DNA of 6,411 bases from an uncultured Bacteroidales bacterium (GCA_946614205.1 CAMOGR010000232.1:1-6411), one strand, 5' to 3'. Counted from the stretch's first letter, positions 1 through 5,785 are shown. Program-made: numbers and translations. Notes: a model not told the origin generated them from the letters alone.

Positions 1-212
1 TGCCGACGCCTGCGCCATGAATCCCGGTTCTGTGCCGTCCCGTGGCGCAGGCATAGCCCCTGAAATTCAGCCTGCGCCATCCAGAGTCCCACCTGCGCCA
101 TTCGGGCCCCCACCTGCGCCACGGGGGACAGCCGGGAGGAAGGCCCCAGGCACGGAGGAGACCACCGGCTGCGGCTCCCTGCACCTTGAAGATCGACGTA
201 CGGTAAAAGGGG
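1..212. repeat. Intergenic cluster of five CCTGCGCCA words
   Basis: The 9-bp word CCTGCGCCA occurs at 9-17, 71-79, 92-100 and 113-121, and inverted (TGGCGCAGG) at 43-51. The last three direct copies start exactly 21 bp apart, about two helical turns, with different intervening bases. The first copy and the inverted copy form a perfect 10-bp inverted repeat (8-17 with 43-52). The cluster lies downstream of the minus-strand gene ending at 213. An ORF reading through it is repeat-driven and is not called. No clear terminator is seen in 122-212. The repeats are seen directly; their function is unknown. Confidence 0.75.
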
Positions 213-857
213 TTATTTCTTCTCTTCGGTTTCCTGGTTCCGCTTGTCCTCTATGGTGGCGCCGGGATAGTTGGCTACGTCGAAAATGACCTCCTCTTCC
301 GTCACGCCGAAGGAAAAATCGTGCATGTTCATGGTGACACCTTTCATCTTGACCTTGAAGCTCACGGGCATGTAGCTGTCTTTGGACACCGCCACCTCCA
401 TGCTCTTGGGTGCGTTCTTGTCCGTGTTGTCCCGGTTTTTCTTACATTGGATGAGCCAACTGTCGGCCGTTTCCTTGACCAGCTTGAGGTCGTACCCCTC
501 GCTCATCCCCGACAGCAGTTCGGTGTCGCCGACATCGTCCTTGGACTTTCCGTTTTCCTTGGTGATGGTGATCTTGTTCTCCTTGGTATCGTAAGTCCAT
601 ACCGTTTCCCCGTCGGTCCAGGTGAGCAGCGTGATGCCCATCATGGTGGTCTCCATACGGATCTTGTCGCCCCGTGAATAAGACCGGGTGCTCATGGTGC
701 CCAGGATGGGGATTTTGATTTCCGTGGTCATGATCATCCCCTCCTGCTCATGGTCCGTCATGACAGCATTCATCTTATCTAGAATTTCCTGGGGCGTCTG
801 GGCAAAGACAGCTACCGAACACAGGAGCGCCGCCATCAGGAAGTACAATCTGTTCAT
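213..857 (-). CDS. LolA-like outer-membrane lipoprotein-sorting family protein (periplasmic)
   Basis: This is a 214-aa secreted protein. Residues 1-19 form a type I signal peptide (N-R near the start, a hydrophobic core, cleavage most likely after VFA, mature end beginning QTPQEILDKM). The mature part looks like the LolA/LolB half-barrel fold: an amphipathic opening helix (PQEILDKMNAVM), then alternating strands (IRMETTMMGITLLTW, TVWTYDTKENKITI), and the ending IFDVANYPGATIEDKR, typical of Bacteroidetes LolA-like proteins. Proteins of this type bind lipid or lipoprotein acyl chains in the periplasm, but many paralogues have no proven cargo, so this one should not be equated with the housekeeping LolA. 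It is transcribed alone, divergently from the GH2 gene. The start at 857 fits both the signal peptide and the putative promoter at 887-920. No Shine-Dalgarno sequence is seen, which is normal in this phylum. Confidence 0.72.
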   Translation of the reverse strand: MNRLYFLMAALLCSVAVFAQTPQEILDKMNAVMTDHEQEGMIMTTEIKIPILGTMSTRSYSRGDKIRMETTMMGITLLTWTDGETVWTYDTKENKITITKENGKSKDDVGDTELLSGMSEGYDLKLVKETADSWLIQCKKNRDNTDKNAPKSMEVAVSKDSYMPVSFKVKMKGVTMNMHDFSFGVTEEEVIFDVANYPGATIEDKRNQETEEKK

Positions 858-886
858 ATTCGTTTCATTAACTTGTTACTGAAATG

Positions 887-920
887 CAAATATACAAAAC
901 TTTGCACAGGCTTAGACAAA
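887..920 (-). promoter_or_regulatory. Putative Bacteroidetes-type promoter for the LolA-like gene
   Basis: Read on the minus strand, a -33 TTTG (917-920) is followed after 22 bp by a -7 box TATATTTG (887-894). This matches the TAnnTTTG consensus of the Bacteroidetes primary sigma factor. The predicted transcript would start near 880, giving a leader of about 20 nt before the ATG at 857. Confidence 0.6.
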
Positions 921-938
921 TGGGGCATCGGCCCGGGG

Positions 939-1081
939 CGTATTACGCGTTTTTCCCGGAAAAGTGCGTAATACGTCCCCCTCGAAGGCAACCTATTACG
1001 CACTTTTGGCCGTTTTTCGCGTTATACGTTGCATCGGCGAGCGCCCTGTAACGCACTTTTGCCCGTATTCCGCGTTATACG
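939..1081. repeat. Array of three 37-bp palindromic repeats, 53-bp period
   Basis: Three 37-bp units lie at 939-975 (inverted), 992-1028 and 1045-1081, each separated by exactly 16 bp of unrelated sequence. Read in one direction they share the word ACGCACTTTT near the left end and CGCGTTATACG (CGCGTAATACG in copy 1) at the right end, with a variable centre. Copy 1 is an almost complete palindrome: 10-bp perfect arms (939-948 with 966-975) that continue inward through two G-T pairs to the centre. Copy 3 keeps an 8-pair arm (one G-T) and copy 2 has 7 of 8. The array sits between the divergent promoters at 887-920 and 1127-1157, so neither promoter should transcribe it. Confidence 0.85.
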
Positions 1082-1126
1082 TATATGTGGGACGAAAGTC
1101 CATGCTTCACTTGTCAATGGTTCTAT

Positions 1127-1157
1127 TTTGATTTTTGGGGGATTAAGGATATATTTG
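1127..1157 (+). promoter_or_regulatory. Putative distal promoter of the GH2 gene
   Basis: TTTG (1127-1130) and TATATTTG (1150-1157) are separated by 19 bp and match the Bacteroidetes -33/-7 pattern. If used, it gives a leader of roughly 135 nt before the GH2 start at 1301. A second, nearer candidate exists at 1213-1242. Confidence 0.5.
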
Positions 1158-1212
1158 CAATCCCGCATTAACTATTATAACCGCCTTCAACAGACTGACC
1201 GCGAAGGCACGC

Positions 1213-1242
1213 TTGCCAAACTGCAAAAAGCGCGTAACTTTG
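1213..1242 (+). promoter_or_regulatory. Putative proximal promoter of the GH2 gene
   Basis: TTG (1213-1215) and TAACTTTG (1235-1242) are separated by 19 bp. The -7 box fits TAnnTTTG and the -33 box is partial. The predicted transcription start is near 1249, about 50 nt before the GH2 ATG and upstream of the possible leader ORF at 1266. Confidence 0.5.
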
Positions 1243-1265
1243 TTCAAAATCGCCAGAAAGAAACC

Positions 1266-1304
1266 ATGGCGGTTGTGAAAGAAACGACGTTGTCCAGAAT
1301 ATGA
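1266..1304 (+). CDS. Possible 12-aa leader ORF overlapping the GH2 start
   Basis: An ATG at 1266, preceded by the purine-rich stretch AGAAAGAAA, opens a 12-residue frame (MAVVKETTLSRI). It stops with TGA at 1302-1304, overlapping the GH2 ATG (1301-1303) as ATGA. The layout would allow translational coupling. No attenuator or regulatory codon run is seen in the peptide, so it may be a chance ORF. Confidence 0.25.
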   Translation: MAVVKETTLSRI

Positions 1305-3127
1305 AGAAAATTGTTTCACTGTTTGCGGCCATCGCTGTACTGTTTTCCTGCGGCAGCGAAGAGAAGGAAGGCTCCCTTTCCGGAGGCGAATGTTACCCGC
1401 AGATTACCCATGTCGGTGCAAGGACCTCTGTTTCACTGGATGGTGAGTGGAACTACATTGTAGACATCTACGAGGCCGGTTACCGGGACTACCGGCGCAA
1501 GCCCGTAGCTGTCGAGGCCAGTTTTTTCCAGGATCATGGCTGGTACTCGGATCAGAAGAAACTCATCGAGTACGACTTTGACCATGCCCCTACGCTAAAG
1601 GTTCCCGGCGACTGGAACACCCAGAAACCGGAGCTTTACTACTATGAAGGCGCTGTCTGGTACCGCCGCCTTTTCGGCTGTGAGCCCAAACCCGGAAAAC
1701 GCTATTTCCTGTACTTCGGTGCGGCGAATTACGAGACCGTAGTCGGCCTCAACGGAGCGCTTCTAGGCTCCCATAAGGGCGGCTATACCCCGTTCAACTT
1801 CGAGATAACGGGAAAACTCCAGGAGCAGAACTCCCTGGTTGTCCTGGTAGACAACGCCCGCCGCTACGAGAACGTCCCCACGGTGAATTTCGACTGGTGG
1901 AACTATGGCGGCATCACCCGCAGCGTCTCCCTTATAGAAACGCCGGAAACCTTTATCCGGGACTACAGCGTACAGTGGGAAGACGGGACCATCTGCGGTT
2001 GGGTGCAGCTGGACGGAAAGGAGGCTTCCCAGACGGTTGTGCTGAGCATCCCCGAGCTGGACATCCGGCTGGAGATGAAAACCGACGAAAAGGGTTACGG
2101 CCGCTTTGAGATTCCCGCCGCCCCGGAGCTATGGAGCCCGGAGCATCCCAAGCTTTACAGCGTTTCCCTGTCCTGTGATACGGACGCCATAGAAGACCGC
2201 ATCGGCTTCAGGACCATCGAGACAAAGGGAACCGAAGTGCTCCTGAACGGGGAGAAGGTAATGCTTCGCGGGGTGAGCGTGCACGAGGAAAAGCCCTTCG
2301 ACGCCGGCGGCCGCGCCACCTCATCGGAGGATTTCCGCACCACCCTTACCTGGGCCAAGGAAATGAACTGCAACTTCGTCAGGCTGGCCCACTATCCCCA
2401 CAGCGAGGAGGAAGTGCGTCTGGCCGAGGAAATGGGCCTGATGGTGTGGTCGGAGATTCCCGTCTACTGGACCATCCAGTGGAACAATCCCGAGACCTAT
2501 GCCAATGCCGCGCAGCAGCTCACGGACAACATTACCCGCGACCGCAACCGCGCCAACATCATTATCTGGTCCGTGGCCAACGAGACGCCCGTGGAGGCCA
2601 AGGGCCGCAAGGAGTTCCTCTCCAATCTCATGAAGCTGGCCCGGGAGTTGGACGGGACCCGTCTGGTGAGCGCCGCCATGGAAAAGATCGAACGCCCGGA
2701 CGGTACCATGACCGTGAACGACCCGGACCTGGTGAAAATAGCAGACCTCATCAGTTTCAACCAGTACGTGGGCTGGTACGACGGAGATGCCGACAAGTGC
2801 GACCGCGTGAACTGGACCTTCGAAGTGAAGAAGCCCGTATTCATCTCCGAGTTCGGCGGCGGCGCCCTGGCCGGTTTCCACGGCCCGGCCGATGTCCGCT
2901 TCACCGAGGAGTACCAGGACTACATGTACAGGAAAAACATCCAGATGCTTTCCCGCATTCCCGGCTTTGCCGGCTGTTCTCCCTGGATTCTGAAGGATTT
3001 CCGCAGCCCGCGCCGCATGCTTCCCGGCATCCAGGACGACTACAACCGCAAGGGCCTGGTGTCCGAATTCGGCGTAAAGAAACAGGCCTTCTACACCATG
3101 CAGAACTGGTACAAAGACATGAAGTAA
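1301..3127 (+). CDS. GH2 glycosidase lipoprotein, probable beta-glucuronidase-type exo-uronidase
   Basis: This 608-aa protein has the usual length and order of a compact GH2 enzyme (E. coli UidA is about 600 aa). A lipoprotein signal peptide ends in LFSC with Cys17, followed by the acidic GSEEKE, which resembles the Bacteroidetes surface-export signal. A jelly-roll sugar-binding domain covers about 42-215 (VWYRR, GLNGALLGSHKGGYTPF, WWNYGGI), an Ig-like domain about 216-305, and a TIM barrel about 306-608. The acid/base is Glu428 in SVANET and the nucleophile is Glu517 in ISEFGGG; RLAHYPHS and MVWSEIP are also typical. N582-R583-K584 (YNRKGLV) matches the N-x-K motif that contacts the substrate carboxylate in beta-glucuronidases. 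This points to removal of terminal glucuronate or galacturonate from oligosaccharides at the cell surface; a beta-galactosidase or other GH2 activity is not excluded. The ATG at 1301 gives the signal peptide. A truncated lipoprotein gene follows 1 nt after the stop. Confidence 0.88.
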   Translation: MKKIVSLFAAIAVLFSCGSEEKEGSLSGGECYPQITHVGARTSVSLDGEWNYIVDIYEAGYRDYRRKPVAVEASFFQDHGWYSDQKKLIEYDFDHAPTLKVPGDWNTQKPELYYYEGAVWYRRLFGCEPKPGKRYFLYFGAANYETVVGLNGALLGSHKGGYTPFNFEITGKLQEQNSLVVLVDNARRYENVPTVNFDWWNYGGITRSVSLIETPETFIRDYSVQWEDGTICGWVQLDGKEASQTVVLSIPELDIRLEMKTDEKGYGRFEIPAAPELWSPEHPKLYSVSLSCDTDAIEDRIGFRTIETKGTEVLLNGEKVMLRGVSVHEEKPFDAGGRATSSEDFRTTLTWAKEMNCNFVRLAHYPHSEEEVRLAEEMGLMVWSEIPVYWTIQWNNPETYANAAQQLTDNITRDRNRANIIIWSVANETPVEAKGRKEFLSNLMKLARELDGTRLVSAAMEKIERPDGTMTVNDPDLVKIADLISFNQYVGWYDGDADKCDRVNWTFEVKKPVFISEFGGGALAGFHGPADVRFTEEYQDYMYRKNIQMLSRIPGFAGCSPWILKDFRSPRRMLPGIQDDYNRKGLVSEFGVKKQAFYTMQNWYKDMK

Positions 3128-3128
3128 T

Positions 3129-3239
3129 ATGAGACGCCTATTCTTTGTGCTGGCCGTTGCAGGCCTCTGGGGCTGCTCCAAGGCCCCCTCTTCCATTGAA
3201 ATGTCCCAAGAGGAGTTGCTGGACAAAATCAAGGGTGGC
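3129..3239 (+). pseudogene. 5' fragment of an ADP-ribosylglycohydrolase-family lipoprotein gene
   Basis: An ATG one base after the GH2 stop opens a frame with a lipoprotein signal peptide (LWGC, Cys16), then SQEELLDKIKGG. This resembles the opening of Bacteroidetes ADP-ribosylglycohydrolase lipoproteins, in which the segment is followed by WAGQ and a Gly-rich active-site start. Here the resemblance stops at Gly37. The frame runs on to 3422 only as the antisense reading of another gene's fragment (3240-3425). The gene therefore appears to have lost nearly its whole catalytic domain. Its position shows it was probably the second gene of an operon with the GH2 enzyme. A 97-aa hybrid peptide could still be made but is unlikely to be functional. 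The family assignment is from remembered similarity over about 12 residues, hence moderate confidence. Confidence 0.6.
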
Positions 3240-3425
3240 CATCCGCAGCTTGACGGGGCCGCCGAAGATGCCTCCGGGGTCTCCGCCGTTATACACGCGG
3301 ACGGCAATGACGTTTTCCCTGTCCCAACGTACCAGGGAGGTGCTCACGAGGTATCGGCGCGGGAAATTGTACTTTCCCTCGTAGCCTTCCGGGTCGCAGG
3401 GCATCGTGCCAATTTTGTATAAAAA
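3240..3425 (-). pseudogene. Fragment of a sialate O-acetylesterase/GH2-type sugar-binding domain
   Basis: The minus strand encodes about 60 residues that look like an internal piece of a carbohydrate-enzyme jelly-roll domain: YKIGTMPCDPEGYEGKYNF, then PRRYLV, ENVIAVRVYNGGDPGG, and IFGGPVKLRMA. The run from a K-I-G strand through R-R-Y to N-V-I-A-V-R-V and G-G-I-F-G-G-P is the pattern seen in sialate O-acetylesterases and related GH2-like proteins. It has no proper start, no catalytic part and no continuation on either side: it meets the ADP-ribosylglycohydrolase-like fragment near 3239 and unrelated sequence near 3420. It is best read as debris of a rearrangement or deletion. The exact parent family is uncertain. 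Confidence 0.6.
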
Positions 3426-3450
3426 GACAATCCCTCCCCCTGTGGAGGGA
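3419..3450 (-). terminator. Probable intrinsic terminator of the TerB-like gene
   Basis: On the minus strand a perfect 7-bp stem TCCCTCC/GGAGGGA (3444-3450 with 3431-3437) with a 6-nt loop is followed by TTGTC and a run of five Ts (3421-3425). It lies about 60 nt past the stop codon at 3512. The T run is offset 5 nt from the stem, so termination may be inefficient. Confidence 0.55.
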
Positions 3451-3511
3451 GAGGGCTCCTGTGCCTCTGCGCCTCTTGGCCCCGCCCGAAGTGCGGTTTG
3501 CCTCCGAGGGA

Positions 3512-4405
3512 TTACTGCAGGTTTTCGAGCTCTGTAAGCGCCGTCTCAAGATAGCGGCGGGAAAGCTCCGGATTCTCTTCTCCGGACACCATGATGCCGT
3601 TGTCAATGGCGTAGAGGATGCCGATGAAACGCTCGATGAAGCTCTTGTAATTGAAGCCCATCAGGGTCTTGTCTTCGTTTTCAAGGACAAAGAGCACCGG
3701 GCCGAAAACATCTTCTTCGGCCACGATGCTTCCCACCTTGTTACGCTTGGGGGCAGCCCAATAGTCCTTGCCCGCGTATACCATGATCAGTTTCCATCCG
3801 CCGGCAAGGCCCAATTTCTCATTGATGGCATTCAGGGTCCCGGACCTTCTGAAGAACTGCAGGGTCTGGGCATCATTGAACCAGCCGAACACCTTGTCCC
3901 TGACATTCACTCCCCGGTCCCACTGCACATACTTGATGGCGCCGTCGCAGATATCCGCCTTCACGCGTTTGTAATTGATGGAGATGGCGGTTTGACGGGT
4001 AAGGCTGTCCTCCGGCTGGGCGTTGTCCGTGGCCGCGGCAGATGTCTCCAGATTGTGGTCCGGAAGGCCGCACTTATCCATGATGTCCCAGTACAGGCTC
4101 TTTTCGTTTTCTTCCAGGTTGCCATCGGCTACGATGGTCTTCACAAAGAAATTGGACGTCCACTGTTTTTCCGCGGGACCGAATGCGGCTATGCGCTTGA
4201 GGGCTTCCGTGGGCTGCATGGCCATGCCGTCATTGATGTACTCCTTCAGGAGGTCCTGCTTGCCTTCAAAATCGTACTGGTCCGTGATAGCCTTGACGAT
4301 TGCTTCCATTTCATCGTCTGTGACGTTTCCGTCCGCGTTGGCCAGGTGAACGGCCAGGCAGATGACGGACGCCAAGTCTTCGTAAGAGAGGTTCAGTGTT
4401 ACCAT
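3512..4405 (-). CDS. TerB-like domain protein with unrecognised C-terminal half
   Basis: This 297-aa protein has no signal peptide or membrane segment and is presumably cytoplasmic. Residues about 5-115 look like the helical TerB (tellurite-resistance) domain. It has two copies of an acidic turn followed by a helix, ADGNVTDDE at 24-32 and ADGNLEENE at 93-101, each after a hydrophobic helix (LASVICLAVHLAN; SNFFVKTIV). TerB-type domains bind divalent metal and occur in varied stress or phage-related modules; no other ter gene is nearby. A low-complexity linker (about 119-138) leads to an alpha/beta-looking domain of about 160 residues (DKVFGWFNDAQTLQFF, GWKLIMVYAGKDYW, DVFGPVLFVLENED, KSFIERFIGILYAIDNGIMV) that I do not recognise. 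It is a single-gene unit with its own putative promoter (4422-4452) and terminator (3419-3450). The exact role is unknown. Confidence 0.65.
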   Translation of the reverse strand: MVTLNLSYEDLASVICLAVHLANADGNVTDDEMEAIVKAITDQYDFEGKQDLLKEYINDGMAMQPTEALKRIAAFGPAEKQWTSNFFVKTIVADGNLEENEKSLYWDIMDKCGLPDHNLETSAAATDNAQPEDSLTRQTAISINYKRVKADICDGAIKYVQWDRGVNVRDKVFGWFNDAQTLQFFRRSGTLNAINEKLGLAGGWKLIMVYAGKDYWAAPKRNKVGSIVAEEDVFGPVLFVLENEDKTLMGFNYKSFIERFIGILYAIDNGIMVSGEENPELSRRYLETALTELENLQ

Positions 4406-4421
4406 ATGATGTGTGTTTTTG

Positions 4422-4452
4422 CAAATGTAATCAATTATTTACTTCTTTGCAA
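4422..4452 (-). promoter_or_regulatory. Putative promoter of the TerB-like gene
   Basis: Minus-strand TTG (4450-4452) and TACATTTG (4422-4429) are separated by 20 bp and fit the Bacteroidetes -33/-7 pattern. Transcription would begin only about 10 nt before the ATG at 4405, giving a very short leader. Confidence 0.55.
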
Positions 4453-4542
4453 GGGTGGCGGGCGGCGTCGTTCTGCTGCGCGGCCAAGTGCGAATGACAC
4501 GACATAATTGGCACGTCACCGGCACCTGAACAGTCATTCTCC

Positions 4543-4628
4543 GCTCCTAATGTCCCAAAAAACGGGACATTAGGAGCAAAAACGCCCTTAAACGCGCCTA
4601 ACGTCCCAGGAAATGGGACATTGGGCGC
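4543..4628. repeat. Tandem pair of 35-bp palindromic repeats, 16-bp spacer
   Basis: Unit 1 (4543-4577) has perfect 14-bp arms, GCTCCTAATGTCCC with GGGACATTAGGAGC, and a 7-nt A-rich loop. Unit 2 (4594-4628) has arms GCGCCTAACGTCCC and GGGACATTGGGCGC with a 7-nt loop. It keeps 12 Watson-Crick pairs, one T-G pair and one mismatch. The third pair changes T-A to G-C with both sides altered. The units are 51 bp apart start to start, separated by 16 bp. They lie between the divergent promoters at 4422-4452 and 4732-4739, so neither should transcribe them. Confidence 0.85.
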
Positions 4629-4659
4629 ACTGCCCTCCGAGGTCGAGGCTGGGTAGTGC
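4627..4659. repeat. Additional stem-loop next to the 35-bp repeats
   Basis: GCACTGCCC (4627-4635) pairs with GGGTAGTGC (4651-4659): nine pairs, one of them G-T, around a 15-nt loop. It shares two bases with the end of the second 35-bp unit, so the two structures would compete. No poly-T tail follows, so it is not a typical terminator. Confidence 0.5.
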
Positions 4660-4731
4660 GAGGAGAGAACGACCCCCGTCGGTGAAAGTTCCCCGGACAC
4701 CACACACCCCTTCAAACAACAAAAAAAATGC

Positions 4732-4739
4732 TATCTTTG
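4732..4739 (+). promoter_or_regulatory. Putative -7 box of the xylanase gene
   Basis: TATCTTTG matches TAnnTTTG and lies about 20 nt before the ATG at 4760. No convincing TTTG is seen 19-23 bp upstream, so the promoter may be weak or need an activator. The -7 box lies inside the upstream reading-frame extension from 4613 and supports the downstream start at 4760. Confidence 0.5.
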
Positions 4740-4759
4740 CAGGACAAGAAACAGCGACT

Positions 4760-5785
4760 ATGGACAAAAGAATTGTTTTGATTGTACTGGCAACCCTGAC
4801 ATTGATTGCAACGGGCTGCAAAAAGGGAGATAAACAACCCGCTTCCGATGATTCTGCGAAAATAAGTATTACCGTCACGGGTGCGCCCGAATCGGCGGTG
4901 TTGGTTGGAGAAAATTTTCCTCTCAATGTAGAGATTACGCCAAAGGATGCCGAAGTTGAGACTGTCGTCTGGAGTTCCTCGAATCCAGCGGTTGCTAAGG
5001 TAAATGCCGGGGGGAACGTTCTCGCAACAGGTAAAGGAACGTGCGAGATTTCGGCAACGGTGGGTAAGGCTTCCGGCAAGGTTGCCGTCCGCGTGGACGA
5101 CCGCGACCCCGTCAAGGACGAGATGGGGCACACGGGGAACGGCAAAACACTCACTGGAATGAATAATAACGAGGTGTATTTCCCGATTAGCGGTACTCGT
5201 TGGACTGGTCTTCTCTGGTATCAAGGCGGAAACAATTCCATGACATATTACAACAACAGCACATTCAAAGCCGACTGGAGCGTGACCAATGATTTAATAG
5301 CCAGTGTCGGTTATGATTATGGCACTCCCGTGAAATGGCAGGATTTGGATTTTGACTGCTATTTCAAGCACAGTAAGACCGGCACTGCCGGAGGGTATAG
5401 TTTCATAGGCATTCACGGATGGACGCTGAATCCTCTCGTCGAATTCTATATTGTCGACGACTGGTTTACCAAACCGGGGCCCCAGCTTCTCGGTCAGAAA
5501 AAAGGTGAATTCGTTGTCGACGGCGACAGTTACGACATCTACCAGAACAGACGGGTCAATGCTCCATCCATTTCAGGTGAGAAAACGTTCTCTCAATTCT
5601 TTTCGGTCCGCAGCACTGCGCGCCAAAGCGGCCATATTGACATCAGCGCTCATTTTAAAGAATGGGAAAGTCTTGGAATGATGATGGGTGATGACATGCG
5701 CCAGCTTATGTACTATCTCGAAGTCGGCGGCGGCAGCGGCTCGATGGACTGCACCTACCTCTACATGTGTGACGGCCAGCTCTGA
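4760..5785 (+). CDS. GH11 endo-1,4-beta-xylanase lipoprotein with BIG2 domain
   Basis: This 341-aa protein would cleave internal beta-1,4 bonds of xylan at the cell surface. The start at 4760 gives a lipoprotein signal peptide (LTLIATGC, Cys20, then KKGD); the frame is open back to 4613, but that extension crosses the promoter and a repeat. Residues about 35-111 are a bacterial Ig-like BIG2 domain (VVWSSSNPAVAKV, GTCEISATVGKASGKVAV). Residues about 130-341 are a GH11 beta-jelly roll: GWTLNPLVEFYIVDDW carries nucleophile Glu228, RVNAPSISG the active-site Arg265 and thumb PSI (269-271), TFSQFFSVR a core strand, and MYYLEVGGGSGS the acid/base Glu321. The early strands (GLLWYQGGNNSMTYYNN) differ from the common W-T-D-G form. 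The following HD gene overlaps its stop. GH11 is less usual in Bacteroidetes than GH10, so acquisition by transfer is possible. Confidence 0.9.
   Translation: MDKRIVLIVLATLTLIATGCKKGDKQPASDDSAKISITVTGAPESAVLVGENFPLNVEITPKDAEVETVVWSSSNPAVAKVNAGGNVLATGKGTCEISATVGKASGKVAVRVDDRDPVKDEMGHTGNGKTLTGMNNNEVYFPISGTRWTGLLWYQGGNNSMTYYNNSTFKADWSVTNDLIASVGYDYGTPVKWQDLDFDCYFKHSKTGTAGGYSFIGIHGWTLNPLVEFYIVDDWFTKPGPQLLGQKKGEFVVDGDSYDIYQNRRVNAPSISGEKTFSQFFSVRSTARQSGHIDISAHFKEWESLGMMMGDDMRQLMYYLEVGGGSGSMDCTYLYMCDGQL

Noticed and set aside
17..289. Small plus-strand ORF over the GC-rich repeats
   Set aside because: It is Pro/Ala-rich and driven by the repeat words, and it overlaps the end of the LolA-like gene with no domain or promoter.
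939..1081. CRISPR-like array (37-bp repeats with spacers)
   Set aside because: Spacers are only 16 bp, one unit is inverted, repeat centres vary and no cas gene is visible; this is not a CRISPR array.
1029..1304. 91-codon ORF upstream of the GH2 gene
   Set aside because: It begins inside the repeat array and crosses both candidate promoters; only its last 12 codons are kept as a weak leader candidate.
2321..3307. Long minus-strand open frame opposite the GH2 gene
   Set aside because: It is antisense to a gene with clear catalytic motifs, and its product is Val/His/Ala/Gly-rich low-complexity protein with no domain; high-GC third positions explain it.
3461..4507. Plus-strand open frame of 348 codons opposite the TerB-like gene
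   Set aside because: The minus-strand frame has a domain-like protein, a promoter and a terminator. The plus frame lacks these and runs into the upstream intergenic region.
4543..4577. Perfect 14-bp hairpin as an intrinsic terminator
   Set aside because: It lies upstream of both flanking divergent genes, so there is no gene for it to terminate, and it is followed by an A run, not a T run, on the plus strand.
4431..4715. Minus-strand ORF with repeated peptide NVPF-GTLGA
   Set aside because: The peptide repetition only mirrors the tandem 35-bp palindromes, and the frame covers the TerB-like gene's promoter.
4613..4759. Upstream extension of the xylanase reading frame
   Set aside because: It lacks a signal peptide at its start, overlaps a repeat and the -7 box, and would bury the lipoprotein signal 49 residues inside the protein.
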